This document shows, in pieces, positions 1 through 9,157 of a stretch of DNA of 64,000 bases. Source of the DNA: Pectobacterium polaris. GTDB taxonomy: Bacteria; Pseudomonadota; Gammaproteobacteria; Enterobacterales; Enterobacteriaceae. The DNA lies in contig NZ_CP017481.1 of assembly GCF_002307355.1 (NCBI RefSeq), positions 2,294,001 through 2,358,000 of the forward strand. The letters are read 5' to 3'. Both the position numbers and the translations under genes were made by a program. Position 1 is the first letter of the stretch. Each line of letters begins with the position of its first letter. Below the pieces are notes generated by a model. It did no database searches, had not been told where the DNA came from, and saw only the letters and a program-made list of their open reading frames with translations.

Positions 1-173
1 ACCTGGCTATCCGCTTTTTGGATGATAATCAACTGGCTCAGCTTGCCGGACTGGTTCAACGCACTATGTCATTGCAGGCAACGATACAGGAAGGCACGAT
101 CTGGTTATCTGACGATAAGAATAGTCTGGAAATAGCATTTTCTGAGTGGAAAATCCCTCAGACTCAGGGATGA
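1..173 (+). CDS. yaeQ: YaeQ family protein, C-terminal end (partial)
   Basis: The window opens inside a reading frame whose codons begin at base 3 and which stops with TGA at 171-173. Its last 56 residues contain RTMSLQATIQEGTIWLSDD, which closely resembles the C-terminus I remember for E. coli YaeQ. YaeQ is a small PD-(D/E)XK-fold protein of uncertain role, once proposed to affect RfaH-related transcription. In E. coli the order is yaeQ-arfB-nlpE; here nlpE follows after about 70 bases and arfB is absent from the gap. The start lies outside the window. Confidence 0.85.
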   Translation, partial: LAIRFLDDNQLAQLAGLVQRTMSLQATIQEGTIWLSDDKNSLEIAFSEWKIPQTQG

Positions 174-243
174 TAACAGATTGGATATATTCCAGATCGT
201 TGAGTCAAAACGATAAAAACAGGGCAGAGACGGCAGGAAAATA

Positions 244-942
244 ATGATGAAAAAACTGGCTATCGGTGTGCTGTTGATTGCAGGGATTTCTGGGTTGATC
301 GGGTGTCATACCCGCTCGCAAGTTCAGGAAGAACCCCTTAAACCAATGGCGCAAAGTTATCGTGGCGTTTTACCCTGTGCGGACTGCGGAGGGATTGATA
401 CGTCACTGTTTTTGGAAAAAGACGGGACTTTTGTTCTGCGCGAACAGTATCAAACGACACGAGAGGGCAACAACACGTTTGCTTCCTATGGGCAATGGCG
501 GCGCACTGCCGACAAGCTGGTGCTGACGGATAGCGCGGGCGAAAAACGTTACTTCCGCCCAGTTAATAACACTCTTGAAATGCTGGATCAGGAAGGTCTG
601 CCCATCAATTCTTCTCTTCCTCGCCAACTGACGGCAACCGAGCAGGCATTGCCGGATACGCCGATGTCGATGAAGGGGATGTACCGCTATCTAGCGGATG
701 CTGCAACGTTCTCTGACTGTGCAACCGGAAAAACGTTTGTGGTGGCGAGTAATGCCGTGCTGGAAAGGTTGTACCTTCGTACGACGGCGTCGGCAGGTGA
801 ACCGGTGCTGGTTTCCTTCACCGCGCATTTTGCCGTTATTCCATCAATGGAAGAAGGGCAGATGGTGAAAGCGGTGGTCCCTAACAGCAGCGATAACGCA
901 CGCATGAACGCGCGGGCAAACTGCGATACACAGATAGACTAA
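244..942 (+). CDS. nlpE: NlpE (CutF) outer-membrane lipoprotein
   Basis: Envelope lipoprotein that in E. coli activates the Cpx stress response on surface contact or when lipoprotein maturation fails, and is linked to copper tolerance. The 232-residue product begins with a hydrophobic signal ending in a lipobox (LIGC, acylated Cys near residue 21). The N-terminal domain carries the family CADCGGID motif (a CxxC pair), then a small beta-barrel, and a C-terminal OB-like domain with two further cysteines. An AGGA-type ribosome site precedes the tandem ATGATG; the first ATG is used here, the second would remove one residue. It follows yaeQ and is closed by the hairpin at 958-985. Family assignment is secure; Cpx signalling here is inferred. 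Confidence 0.92.
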   Translation: MMKKLAIGVLLIAGISGLIGCHTRSQVQEEPLKPMAQSYRGVLPCADCGGIDTSLFLEKDGTFVLREQYQTTREGNNTFASYGQWRRTADKLVLTDSAGEKRYFRPVNNTLEMLDQEGLPINSSLPRQLTATEQALPDTPMSMKGMYRYLADAATFSDCATGKTFVVASNAVLERLYLRTTASAGEPVLVSFTAHFAVIPSMEEGQMVKAVVPNSSDNARMNARANCDTQID

Positions 943-957
943 CGCAGCATTAAAAAG

Positions 958-985
958 AAAAGGCACTGATTCCAGTGCCTTTTTT
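958..985 (+). terminator. Rho-independent terminator of nlpE
   Basis: An 11-base inverted repeat, AAAAGGCACTG / CAGTGCCTTTT, with a four-base loop runs directly into a T run. Because the left arm is preceded by A residues, the same structure can also end mutS transcription from the other strand. A second inverted repeat, GCTCTAAC / GTTAGAGC, at 1001-1020 overlaps the mutS stop codon. Confidence 0.85.
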
Positions 986-1013
986 GTATCGATTTGCCTC
1001 GCTCTAACTCGTG

Positions 1014-3578
1014 TTAGAGCATTTTCTTTAGCTGATAAAGCCAATCTAACGCCTGACGTGGCGTGAGCGCATCAGGATCGATGGCTTCCAGCGCTTCAAT
1101 GGCCGGTGACGGCTCATCATTGCTCAGCAGCGCCAACTGTGCGCCATCGATATGGCTGGATGATGCATTATTCGATAGCGTTTCCAGCTCCTTCAGCTTC
1201 TGGCGTGCGCGCTTAATCACTTCTTTCGGTACGCCTGCCAGTGCGGCGACGGCAAGGCCATAACTTTTGCTGGCTGCGCCATCTTGTACGCTGTGCATGA
1301 AGGCGATGGTATCGCCGTGTTCGCGCGCATCCAAATGGACATTCACCACGCCTTCCATTTTTTCCGGTAGGGTGGTTAGTTCAAAGTAGTGCGTTGCAAA
1401 CAGCGTCATCGCTTTGATGCGGTTCGCCAGATTTTCGGCGCAGGCCCAGGCCAGTGACAGGCCGTCATAGGTTGAGGTTCCGCGGCCGATTTCGTCCATC
1501 AGCACCAGGCTGTTTTCCGTGGCATTATGCAGAATATTCGCCGTTTCTGTCATTTCCACCATGAAGGTAGAACGGCCAGAGGCCAGATCGTCCGCGGCAC
1601 CCACACGAGTGAAAATACGATCGACGGGACCAATGACCGCCTGATCCGCAGGCACAAAGCAGCCGATGTGCGCCATCAGCACAATCAGTGCGGCCTGACG
1701 CATATAGGTACTTTTCCCGCCCATGTTGGGGCCGGTGATAATCAGCATACGACGCTGTGGTGCTAGCGATAGAGGGTTCGAAATAAACGGCTCACGAAGC
1801 ACCTGCTCGACGACGGGGTGACGGCCGCCCGTAATTTTGATGCCGGGTTTATCACTCAGCGTCGGGCAGACGTAATTCAGCGTATCGGCGCGTTCAGCCA
1901 GATTCGTCAGAACGTCCAATTCTGCCAACGCGGCGGCGCTTTGTTGAAGCTCGGCCAGATGAGGCAGCAGCAGATCGAAAAGCTCATCGTAGAGCGCTTT
2001 TTCTAGCGCTAACGCTTTGCCCTTCGAGGTCAGAACCTTATCTTCGTATTCTTTCAGCTCGGGGATGATATAGCGTTCGGCATTTTTCAGCGTCTGGCGG
2101 CGTACGTAGTGGATCGGCACCAGATGGCTTTGACCACGGCTGACCTGAATGTAATAGCCGTGTACGCCATTGAAGCCGACTTTCAGCGTATCGAGCCCCA
2201 ATTTTTCGCGTTCACGAATTTCCAGACGATCCAGATAATCGCTGGCACCGTCAGCCAGCGCGCGCCATTCATCCAGCTCTGCATGGTAGCCCGGCGCGAT
2301 GACACCGCCGTCACGTACCAGCACAGGTGGTGCTTCGACAACGGCTCGTTCCAGCAAATCACGTAGCTCATCGAATTGCCCAATTAGGCTGACCAGACGA
2401 CGAACGGAATCAGTATCCAGTGGCGCAAGCTGCTCACGAATATCGGGAAACTGCTGGAAAGCGTGGCGCATACGAGCCAGATCGCGCGGGCGTGCCGTGC
2501 GCAACGCGAGTCGCGCCAGAATACGCTCCAGATCGCCGACCTGTCGCAGAGAGGGTTGCAGATCGGGAGTGATGTCCTGCAACGCGCTGATAGCCTGCTG
2601 GCGCTGTTTGAGCGCCTCAATATCGCGGCTGGGCATGTGAATCCAGCGCTTCAGCATCCGGCTGCCCATTGCCGTCACGGTGCAGTCCAGTACGGCGGCC
2701 AGCGTATTCTCCACGCCGCCGGACAGATTCTGCGTCAGTTCAAGGTTACGGCGGGTGGCCGCATCCATGATGATGCCGTCCTGCTGGCGTTCCATCGTAA
2801 TTCCGCGGATATGCGGCAGCGAGGTGCGCTGGGTGTCTTTCGCATATTGCAGCAAGCATCCGGCGGCCCGCAGCGCGAGTTTCGCCTGCTCTACGCCGAA
2901 ACCGGTCAGATCGCGAGTGCCAAATTGCAGGTTAAGCTGCTGGCGTGCGGTATCGGGCTCAAATTCCCACAGCGGACGGCGGCGAAGCCCATGGCGATTT
3001 TCGATCAAATCCATGGATTCAAAGGATTCAGGGTAGAGTAATTCTGCCGGGTTGGTGCGCTGCAATTCGGCAGCCATGGTTTCCCGATCGTCCGGCTCGC
3101 TCACGCGAAAGCGTCCAGAGCTGATATCCAGGGTGGCATAACCGAATCCCCGACCGTCCTGCCAGATTGCAGCCAGCAGGTTATCCTGCTTTTCCTGCAA
3201 TAGCGCTTCGTCGCTAATGGTTCCCGGCGTGACGATGCGTACGACTTTACGTTCTACTGGACCTTTGCTGGTGGCGGGATCGCCAACCTGTTCGCAGATA
3301 GCGACGGATTCGCCCATTTGCACCAGTCTGGCAAGGTAATTTTCAACGGCATGGTGGGGAACGCCTGCCATCGGTATCGGTTCCCCTGCGGAGGCACCAC
3401 GCTTCGTCAGCGAGATATCCAGCAGTTGAGAAGCCCGCTTGGCATCGTCATAGAACAGCTCATAAAAATCGCCCATGCGGTAAAACAGCAGGATTTCCGG
3501 ATGTTCAGCCTTTAACCTAAAGTACTGCTGCATCATGGGAGTGTGGGCAGTGAAATCCTTGTCGGTAGAATCTTTCAT
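1014..3578 (-). CDS. mutS: DNA mismatch repair ATPase MutS
   Basis: MutS recognises base mismatches and small loops and, with MutL and MutH, starts strand-specific repair. The mismatch-reading N-terminal domain has the [11 protein letters not shown] motif, whose first Phe wedges into the mismatch. The C-terminal ATPase has Walker [10 protein letters not shown], Walker [14 protein letters not shown] and the helix-turn-helix tail. A longer in-frame start at 3641 exists, but the ATG at 3578 (MKDSTDKDF) gives 854 residues, matching the 853 of E. coli MutS. The gene is monocistronic and convergent with nlpE. All catalytic motifs appear intact. Confidence 0.96.
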   Translation of the reverse strand: MKDSTDKDFTAHTPMMQQYFRLKAEHPEILLFYRMGDFYELFYDDAKRASQLLDISLTKRGASAGEPIPMAGVPHHAVENYLARLVQMGESVAICEQVGDPATSKGPVERKVVRIVTPGTISDEALLQEKQDNLLAAIWQDGRGFGYATLDISSGRFRVSEPDDRETMAAELQRTNPAELLYPESFESMDLIENRHGLRRRPLWEFEPDTARQQLNLQFGTRDLTGFGVEQAKLALRAAGCLLQYAKDTQRTSLPHIRGITMERQQDGIIMDAATRRNLELTQNLSGGVENTLAAVLDCTVTAMGSRMLKRWIHMPSRDIEALKQRQQAISALQDITPDLQPSLRQVGDLERILARLALRTARPRDLARMRHAFQQFPDIREQLAPLDTDSVRRLVSLIGQFDELRDLLERAVVEAPPVLVRDGGVIAPGYHAELDEWRALADGASDYLDRLEIREREKLGLDTLKVGFNGVHGYYIQVSRGQSHLVPIHYVRRQTLKNAERYIIPELKEYEDKVLTSKGKALALEKALYDELFDLLLPHLAELQQSAAALAELDVLTNLAERADTLNYVCPTLSDKPGIKITGGRHPVVEQVLREPFISNPLSLAPQRRMLIITGPNMGGKSTYMRQAALIVLMAHIGCFVPADQAVIGPVDRIFTRVGAADDLASGRSTFMVEMTETANILHNATENSLVLMDEIGRGTSTYDGLSLAWACAENLANRIKAMTLFATHYFELTTLPEKMEGVVNVHLDAREHGDTIAFMHSVQDGAASKSYGLAVAALAGVPKEVIKRARQKLKELETLSNNASSSHIDGAQLALLSNDEPSPAIEALEAIDPDALTPRQALDWLYQLKKML

Positions 3579-4100
3579 ATTGATTTTACTCAGTCTTAAC
3601 GCTTTTGTTCGTTCAGGTGATGGCATTGGGTTTGATGGCAAACCTTACGGATGGCTCATCACCTGAGCATTGAAATGGAATGCCAGAAGTATACTGACTG
3701 ACGGATGAAAAACATCACCCGCGAATGCGCTATCTTACCACTGCTTGCCGTCATTTGGCGTCAGACGACGTTACCAGACTGAGACAGGGATGCGTATGCG
3801 ATTTTTCCTCTATTGCTCAAGTGCGCGAGGCGGCTCGCAAGTTTGTCCGGAAAAGGTATAAGGTCAATAAGGTGAGGATTAAGTCAAATCGGGGAACAAT
3901 CAATGTTATTGAGCTTATAATGGGTGGCATTTTTGCCTAATGCTGCAGTCAATCATAGGGTAAGATTGCAGCAGCAAAAGAAAGTATCAGCCTGCATAAC
4001 ATGTTAAAGGAATCTGTCCGTAAGCGCTTCGCAAACATGAATTGAGCCGAAGGGCGAAAATTTAGCTGATTAGTAGAACAAACAACCAAGGGAATGGACG
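3579..4100. other. Intergenic region upstream of mutS and the hcp island
   Basis: About 520 bases with no convincing gene. It must hold the mutS promoter (minus strand) and the promoter for the 4101 gene. A 71-codon open frame at 3725-3940 has no recognisable domain. A loose inverted repeat, TGCTGCA / TGCAGCA, lies around 3942-3976. Base composition drops towards the AT-rich island on the right, so the left edge of the island probably falls near 3.9-4.1 kb. Confidence 0.4.
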
Positions 4101-4484
4101 ATGGACAAAAGAGCACTAGTCTTAAAATCAGGATTGACTGTCAGGGAGCTACTTCGCCTGAAAAATAACTACGTGTATGTCAAAAGCGATGATTTCAAAT
4201 TTAATACCCCAATGAAGAAAGCCGAGTCCTTTACTGATTATGTTTTTATATTCGCACGTTTATGCTGGGAAGCAACGTATCTTCCTGTCTTCATGAGTCT
4301 CTTTTTTTCAATTTATGCTTACTATGATAGTGGTAATATAATTGCCTCTATAAAAATTTTTATTATTATTTTTTCTATAGCTGTTTTTTGTTTTTTTAAA
4401 GTCAAGTGTGATTCTTATAATATACGCATGGTTACGATTATAAAATTAATCAGGTTTAGATTGATTGTTTTTTTTAGTAACTAA
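4101..4484 (+). CDS. Small two-helix membrane protein, paralogue 1 (candidate immunity protein)
   Basis: I do not recognise a named family. The 127-residue product has a charged N-terminus beginning MDKRALVLKSGLTVRELLRLK, then two hydrophobic segments (about residues 50-75 and 80-100) and a basic tail, suggesting an inner-membrane hairpin with a cytoplasmic N-terminus. A GGGAATGG stretch precedes the ATG. The next gene (4559) is clearly a paralogue: both share the MDKRxLxLKSGLxVRELLxLKxNYV opening. Composition is strongly AT-rich compared with flanking core genes. Convergent with the DUF4225-like gene beside an orphan hcp, it could be an immunity protein against that product; this is inference from context only. 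Confidence 0.6.
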   Translation: MDKRALVLKSGLTVRELLRLKNNYVYVKSDDFKFNTPMKKAESFTDYVFIFARLCWEATYLPVFMSLFFSIYAYYDSGNIIASIKIFIIIFSIAVFCFFKVKCDSYNIRMVTIIKLIRFRLIVFFSN

Positions 4485-4558
4485 TTTTATTTGAATGTTA
4501 TTCAGAGTCGAGATTGGTTAAGCGGAAATGGCTTATGTTAAGAGCGATGGAGTGCATA

Positions 4559-4954
4559 ATGGATAAACGAGAGCTAATATTAAAATCAGGATTGAGCGTC
4601 AGGGAATTGCTTCTCCTGAAAAAGAACTATGTAGATACAAAAAATAGGGCTTATGGCAAAGAGATGAAAATAAAAAACATTGAGCCTTTTTATGACTATA
4701 TTTATTTTATCGCATATCTGTGCTGGAATAAGATGTTGGTTCTTTTTCTTATGTCTTTGGGGTTTGCTATTTACAATTACTATGAATACCGCGTTGTGAT
4801 GGATAGTATGAAAATATTTTTATTAATTTATGGCATTGTGTTTTTCAGTTTTACGAAAGCTAAAAGTGAAAATTATAAAATAACAATGGTTATGATGATT
4901 AAATTAATCCCCATCCGTTTTTTAAATTCATTTAACTATTTGGTTAAGTTTTGA
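4559..4954 (+). CDS. Small two-helix membrane protein, paralogue 2 (candidate immunity protein)
   Basis: Tandem paralogue of the 4101 gene, 74 bases downstream. A longer frame starts at 4514, but the ATG at 4559 (MDKRELILKSGLSVREL) aligns exactly with the start of paralogue 1 and gives 131 residues. It has the same layout: a charged N-terminal stretch, two hydrophobic segments (about residues 55-75 and 80-100) and a basic C-terminus. Duplicated small membrane proteins next to a toxin-like gene are typical of immunity gene stacks. No function can be assigned from sequence. The AT-rich composition suggests horizontal acquisition with its neighbours. Confidence 0.6.
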   Translation: MDKRELILKSGLSVRELLLLKKNYVDTKNRAYGKEMKIKNIEPFYDYIYFIAYLCWNKMLVLFLMSLGFAIYNYYEYRVVMDSMKIFLLIYGIVFFSFTKAKSENYKITMVMMIKLIPIRFLNSFNYLVKF

Positions 4955-4977
4955 ATGAAATTCTTTTTTGTGTATTT

Positions 4978-5000
4978 TAGCAATGACACAGTCATTGCTA
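4978..5000. terminator. Bidirectional hairpin between convergent genes
   Basis: Perfect 10-base inverted repeat TAGCAATGAC / GTCATTGCTA with a three-base loop, placed exactly between the stop of paralogue 2 and the stop of the DUF4225-like gene. Neither side has a long T run, but position and symmetry suit a shared terminator. Confidence 0.55.
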
Positions 5001-5027
5001 TAGGATTAATTGGATACTTTGAAATTA

Positions 5028-5864
5028 CTATTTATCACCAAGAAGATAATTTTCATCTGTAAATTCCGCATATACTTTATGACCAGAACTTCCTACCATA
5101 TAAAGCTTCATTATATTACTTGCTGCATTATATTTAGTCTTGAAATCTTTCGGTACATATCTAAATAGTTTTGTCGTCCTAGGTTTGTCCATAAATCCTC
5201 TTGATGCCAATCGTGTGGGGCTGTCTACTAAAGTTGGTGTTCTGAATGAAGCATAAATAGTGAGTGTCAAATCCGCAACGCTATACAAAGCATCTCCAGC
5301 GTCATTGTTATATCCGGCTTGTGAAGCAAGAAACCTATATATATTTCTTACTGGTCCAGAACCATACTTACCATCAAATATTATTGGAGATACTGACTCA
5401 TAAACATTACTGAATCCATGAGCCATTAATAAAACGCCAAATGATTTGAAGTGCTTTACATTGAGATCTTTTCCTAATTGATTTAATCGATATCCCATAA
5501 ATGCCTGAAAACCACCAGAAACAACACCAGATGCGATTTTGGTGTATTTTAAAACACCCTGGTCTTCAAATATATCCGTAACGATATATTTTACATAATC
5601 ACCAGTTCGTAGTTTTTGGTAGTCTCTTTCTGTTTCTTCACGCTCGGTTACCAATTCATGAAAGATATGATTTTTATCAAAAAAACTAATTGTTGATGAC
5701 CTGAGTTTCATCTCTGTTTCATTGATGAAATCCTCAATTTCACGAAGATAACGCATTCTTAATGTTTTATCTTGAATGAAAAAAGAGGAAGCCAACAGAG
5801 CAACCCTCCTCAGGCGGTTGCTTTCCTCTAAAAAGTGAAATTGATGTGCCGAATCGATACTCAT
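5028..5864 (-). CDS. DUF4225-like protein, candidate T6SS cargo effector
   Basis: The 278-residue product resembles DUF4225 proteins, which I recall being encoded next to hcp genes and in polymorphic toxins; I could not confirm this by search. Residues 1-90 are mostly helical and charged. The middle (about 104-129 and 140-162) is hydrophobic and glycine-rich, including ASGVVSGGFQAFMG and LLMAHGFSNVYE, suggesting membrane insertion. The C-terminus is soluble and basic. An earlier frame start at 5912 would overlap hcp by 47 bases; the ATG at 5864 begins one base after the hcp stop (TAAGATG), implying translational coupling, and is preferred. Reading it as a secreted antibacterial effector delivered by the Hcp tube is inference from this coupling. 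Confidence 0.65.
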   Translation of the reverse strand: MSIDSAHQFHFLEESNRLRRVALLASSFFIQDKTLRMRYLREIEDFINETEMKLRSSTISFFDKNHIFHELVTEREETERDYQKLRTGDYVKYIVTDIFEDQGVLKYTKIASGVVSGGFQAFMGYRLNQLGKDLNVKHFKSFGVLLMAHGFSNVYESVSPIIFDGKYGSGPVRNIYRFLASQAGYNNDAGDALYSVADLTLTIYASFRTPTLVDSPTRLASRGFMDKPRTTKLFRYVPKDFKTKYNAASNIMKLYMVGSSGHKVYAEFTDENYLLGDK

Positions 5865-5865
5865 C

Positions 5866-6345
5866 TTAATATTCCACATCTTTCCATAAGATATAAGAGC
5901 TTGTCCGTGCAACTACATGTTCCCATTCAATCGATGCGAACTTGAATGAAATATTTTCCTGAGGCTGTAATTCGTTGTGTGTTAATGAGTTTGGGGCGAA
6001 AAAGCGAATATCATTGATAACAGCATCTCTTAACACCATTTTAAAATAGAGTTCATTACCACCTGATTGAGAAGTCCTGTAAAAAAAGAACTCACAGGTT
6101 AGCTTTTCATTACCATTCAACGCCTGTGCCAGAAGCGGTGTGGCTTTATCTATTGGCTTTCTGATTTCGACAGGGGAGAGTGAAACGTTATCTTGTCTTG
6201 TTATCTGGTTCATTAACTCATAAACAAAAATCTCATCTTCATGAGCGATCTGATACTTGTTACCAATTGAGTCTGCACTTGAACAACCCGCAGAGATCAG
6301 ACCTTGCTTGATGCCGGTGAGTTTTAGATAGATCAAATTTGCCAT
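5866..6345 (-). CDS. hcp: Hcp family type VI secretion tube protein (orphan)
   Basis: Hcp hexamers stack into the inner tube of the T6SS and can carry small effectors in their lumen. The 159-residue product has the family start MANLIYLKLTGIKQGLISAGCSS without signal peptide, followed by HEDEIFVYE, VEIRKPIDKATPLL and the SLTHNELQPQENISF segment typical of the Hcp1-type fold. A good ribosome site (AAGGA) precedes the ATG. It is an orphan: no VgrG, sheath or baseplate gene lies in the window, so it must work with a T6SS encoded elsewhere. Its downstream partner is coupled with a one-base gap. Confidence 0.9.
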   Translation of the reverse strand: MANLIYLKLTGIKQGLISAGCSSADSIGNKYQIAHEDEIFVYELMNQITRQDNVSLSPVEIRKPIDKATPLLAQALNGNEKLTCEFFFYRTSQSGGNELYFKMVLRDAVINDIRFFAPNSLTHNELQPQENISFKFASIEWEHVVARTSSYILWKDVEY

Positions 6346-6378
6346 TATTTATTCCTTAATGTTGTCCATAATCCAGCC

Positions 6379-6403
6379 CCCATAAATCCTTTTTCCTTAT
6401 GGG
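6379..6403 (-). promoter_or_regulatory. Hairpin upstream of hcp
   Basis: Seven-base inverted repeat CCCATAA / TTATGGG with an 11-base T/C-rich loop, about 35-60 bases before the hcp start. It may be a 5' leader structure or an operator. The remaining sequence up to 6603 shows nothing I can name. Confidence 0.25.
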
Positions 6404-6603
6404 AGGGTAATTTCTGCATTTTTAGTCAACGAGTCAATAGTGGTTATCGGGCGAGGTATATAACTTGAAATGCTTGATTTTTGAAGTGATTAACATGCTA
6501 ACTATTTTTAATTTAACTAATATTGATTAGAGGAGGGTGGTCTGGGCGCGCGAGGCCGTTGGCAATTTTTCCAAAGTATGGTGTTATGCCCCGCGCTGAT
6601 TTC

Positions 6604-7233
6604 TTATTCTGCGTGTGATTCAATGGCCTGAACTTTTTGCCAGCTAGGTAGGTTTTTCAGGCGCTGAGAGTAACGCTGAATATTCGGGAATCGTTCTCTG
6701 GGAACGAGTCGTTCGACGACGGTATTAATAACGAAGCCCAGCATAATATCCGCACCGCTCAGCGTATCGCCCACGATAAATTCCCGTGAAGATAACGAGT
6801 CGTCTAAGAATGAAAAGACTTTCTCGAATTCATTGTCAGCGTAATCCTCAAGGAAATTCAGCGTAGTGCCAGTGCTTTTTTCAAACTCGCCAAAGATCTT
6901 CAATAAAACCGGCAGCATTGCGGAGCTTTCCGCAAAGTGTATCCACTGCAGATAATCAATGTATTCGGCTGCGTTTGCATCCGGGGCTAAGTGTCTTGCA
7001 TGGCGATTAATTAGGTATTCAACGATAGCGCCGGATTCTGCGATGATCTTGCCATCTTCTTCAATCAGTGGGGATTTACCTAAAGGATGTATCGCTTTCA
7101 ATGAGGCTGGTGCCAGATGCGTTTTTTCATCCCGCTGATATCTGACAAGCTCATAAGGTATCCCTGCTTCCTCAAGCAGCCAGAGAATACGCACAGACCG
7201 CGAATCATTAAGATGATGCAATTTTAATCCCAT
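6604..7233 (-). CDS. Glutathione S-transferase family protein
   Basis: Soluble GST-fold protein, 209 residues, expected to conjugate glutathione to electrophiles or reduce small substrates. The N-terminal thioredoxin-like domain contains the SRSVRILWLLEEAGIPYELV helix and the PLGKSPLIEEDGKIIAESGAIVEYL glutathione-binding region (Pro-Leu plus E-S-G); the C-terminal half is the all-helical domain with the GDTLSGADIML motif. The frame extends to 7275, but the ATG at 7233 follows an AAGGAAG ribosome site at good distance and gives the usual GST length. It stands alone between the island and the fec operon. Substrate is unknown. Confidence 0.88.
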   Translation of the reverse strand: MGLKLHHLNDSRSVRILWLLEEAGIPYELVRYQRDEKTHLAPASLKAIHPLGKSPLIEEDGKIIAESGAIVEYLINRHARHLAPDANAAEYIDYLQWIHFAESSAMLPVLLKIFGEFEKSTGTTLNFLEDYADNEFEKVFSFLDDSLSSREFIVGDTLSGADIMLGFVINTVVERLVPRERFPNIQRYSQRLKNLPSWQKVQAIESHAE

Positions 7234-7429
7234 GTCACGCTTCCTTAAATCCTGATGGTTTGAGCTAATCGCCATAGTGGTGTTCCCGCTATGTGCATTG
7301 ATTCCATGTCACACAGGCAGAGTAGCGGTTCTGATGGTTCACGGCTAACAAGGCTATTTTTGAAGGGGCATAAATATTTTTATGAGGTGGTTATGCCCAC
7401 GAATGCTGGATAAAAAATATGAGCCGCAC

Positions 7430-8197
7430 TCACCGCACCACGCACATCGGCTGGCCTGAGACTGGTTCGGCGTGGATCTCTGCATCGATGCTGAATACCT
7501 GTTGTAATAATGCCGGTTTCATGACCTCGTGCGGTGAACCCTGCGCCATCACTCGCCCGCCCGCCAGCATCACCAGATGATCGCAGTAGCGGCTGGCCTG
7601 ATTCAGATCGTGTAGGACGGTCACCACCGTTTTGCCGGCCTGATTGAGTTCACGCAGCAGCTTCATTAACTCGACCTGATGGTTGATATCAAGATAGGTT
7701 GTCGGCTCATCGAGCAGGACGACGGGCGTATCCTGCGCCAGCAGCATCGCCAGAAACGCCCGCTGACGCTGTCCACCGGACAAATCGGTTAACCGTTTGT
7801 CGGCGAGATCGACGATGTGTGTTTTCTCCATCGCGAGCTGTACGCGCTGGCGATCGTCCTGAGATAACCGTCCCCATAGCGATAGCCAAGGGCTGCGTCC
7901 GTAGGCCACCATGTCGCGCACGGTGATCCCCTCTGGCGTCAAATGCTGCTGCGGTAACAGCGCCAGATGGCGCGAGAGCTGGCGGGCAGAGAATGCAGAG
8001 AGCGGCTTGCCGTTGAGCTGAATAGCGCCGGATTCCGGGGTAAGCAGCTTGGCGAAGCACTTCAGCAGCGTTGATTTGCCACAGCCGTTGGGGCCGAGCA
8101 GGGCGGTAATTTTTCCGGCGGGTAGCGACAGCGACAGTCCGTCGAGAATACGCTTGTCGCCATAGCCCGCCGTCAGGTTTTGTGTTGTCAGTTCCAT
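7430..8197 (-). CDS. fecE: Ferric citrate ABC transporter ATPase FecE
   Basis: Cytoplasmic ATPase that powers import of ferric iron delivered as dicitrate through FecCD. The 255 residues equal the E. coli length and show Walker A GPNGCGKST (about 35-43), signature LSGGQRQR, Walker B VVLLDEPT and the switch His in VLHDLNQ. The start ATG lies directly after the fecD stop (TAAATG), showing coupling. It is the last gene of fecIRABCDE on the minus strand. Confidence 0.96.
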   Translation of the reverse strand: MELTTQNLTAGYGDKRILDGLSLSLPAGKITALLGPNGCGKSTLLKCFAKLLTPESGAIQLNGKPLSAFSARQLSRHLALLPQQHLTPEGITVRDMVAYGRSPWLSLWGRLSQDDRQRVQLAMEKTHIVDLADKRLTDLSGGQRQRAFLAMLLAQDTPVVLLDEPTTYLDINHQVELMKLLRELNQAGKTVVTVLHDLNQASRYCDHLVMLAGGRVMAQGSPHEVMKPALLQQVFSIDAEIHAEPVSGQPMCVVR

Positions 8198-9157
8198 TTA
8201 GCGCATTCTCACGAGAAGCCAAAAAAACCAGGGCGCGCCGATAATGGCAGTGAGCACCCCTGCGGGTAATTCCATCGGTGGGTTCAGCGTGCGCGCCAGC
8301 AGATCGGCAAGCAGCAATACCAGCGCACCGGCAACGGCAGAAGCAGGAAGGAGCCAGCGGTGCCGTCCTCCTACCAGATAGCGGATCAGATGCGGCACCA
8401 CGAGGCTGATAAAGCCGATAGGCCCGCACACGGCCACGCTGGTTGCGGCGAGTGCGACGGCGAGTGCCAATCCCCAAAACTGAATGCGGCCGATATTCAC
8501 GCCCAGCGTGCTGGCGCGATCGTCGCCCAGCGCGAGCAAATCCAGATCGCGGCAAAAACGCAGGCCGAGCGGAATCAATACGCAGAGGACGGGCAGCGCG
8601 ACCATAACGAATGACCAGTCGCGTCCCCATAGGCTACCCGTCAGCCACAGCAGCGCGTTGTTGATATCCTGCGGGCGGGAGAGAATCAGGTAATCGGTGA
8701 TGCTTGCCCAAGTGGCGGACAGCGCGACGCCGATGAGTGCCAGCCGCATCGGGGATGATGTTCCCGCGATGAGACGCAGGAGTAGCAGCCCGGCGATGCC
8801 CCCGATAAACGCGAGTAGCGGCAGCCAGATCACGGGCAGTGCAGGCACCAGCATCAGCGCGCCGACGGTCGCCAGACTTGCCGCGTGGTTCACGCCGAGA
8901 AGATCCGGCGATGCCAGCGGGTTACGCACAATCCCTTGCACCAGCACGCCGGAAATGGCCAGTGCTGCGCCGACGAACAACGCCAGCAGCACGCGCGGCA
9001 AACGGTATTGGGTCAGTACATAATGATGTTCGCTGGTGCTGTGCCAGCCGCTCATCAACGCCGACCACGGCAGCGGAATTGCTCCCATGCGCAGCGACAG
9101 AATGCTGGTGGCAAGTAACAGCAGCGTAATCGAGATGAACACAATAGCGGGGCGCAT
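8198..9157 (-). CDS. fecD: Ferric citrate ABC transporter permease FecD
   Basis: Inner-membrane permease of the FecCD-E importer, FecCD/BtuC family. Residues RNPLASPDLLGVNHAASLA and VPHLIRYLVGGRHRWLLP mark the conserved loops, the latter contacting the ATPase. A longer frame starts at 9181, but the ATG at 9157 overlaps the fecC stop (TAATG) and gives 319 residues, in line with 318 in E. coli. About ten membrane helices are expected. FecC and FecD are homologous and form the heterodimeric channel. Confidence 0.95.
   Translation of the reverse strand: MRPAIVFISITLLLLATSILSLRMGAIPLPWSALMSGWHSTSEHHYVLTQYRLPRVLLALFVGAALAISGVLVQGIVRNPLASPDLLGVNHAASLATVGALMLVPALPVIWLPLLAFIGGIAGLLLLRLIAGTSSPMRLALIGVALSATWASITDYLILSRPQDINNALLWLTGSLWGRDWSFVMVALPVLCVLIPLGLRFCRDLDLLALGDDRASTLGVNIGRIQFWGLALAVALAATSVAVCGPIGFISLVVPHLIRYLVGGRHRWLLPASAVAGALVLLLADLLARTLNPPMELPAGVLTAIIGAPWFFWLLVRMR

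Noticed and set aside
3725..3940. 71-codon frame upstream of the hcp island
   Set aside because: No ribosome site, no domain, unusual amino acid mix; probably chance.
7707..8630. 307-codon minus-strand frame across fecE/fecD
   Set aside because: Arg/Ala-rich shadow of the true fecE and fecD frames in a GC-rich region.
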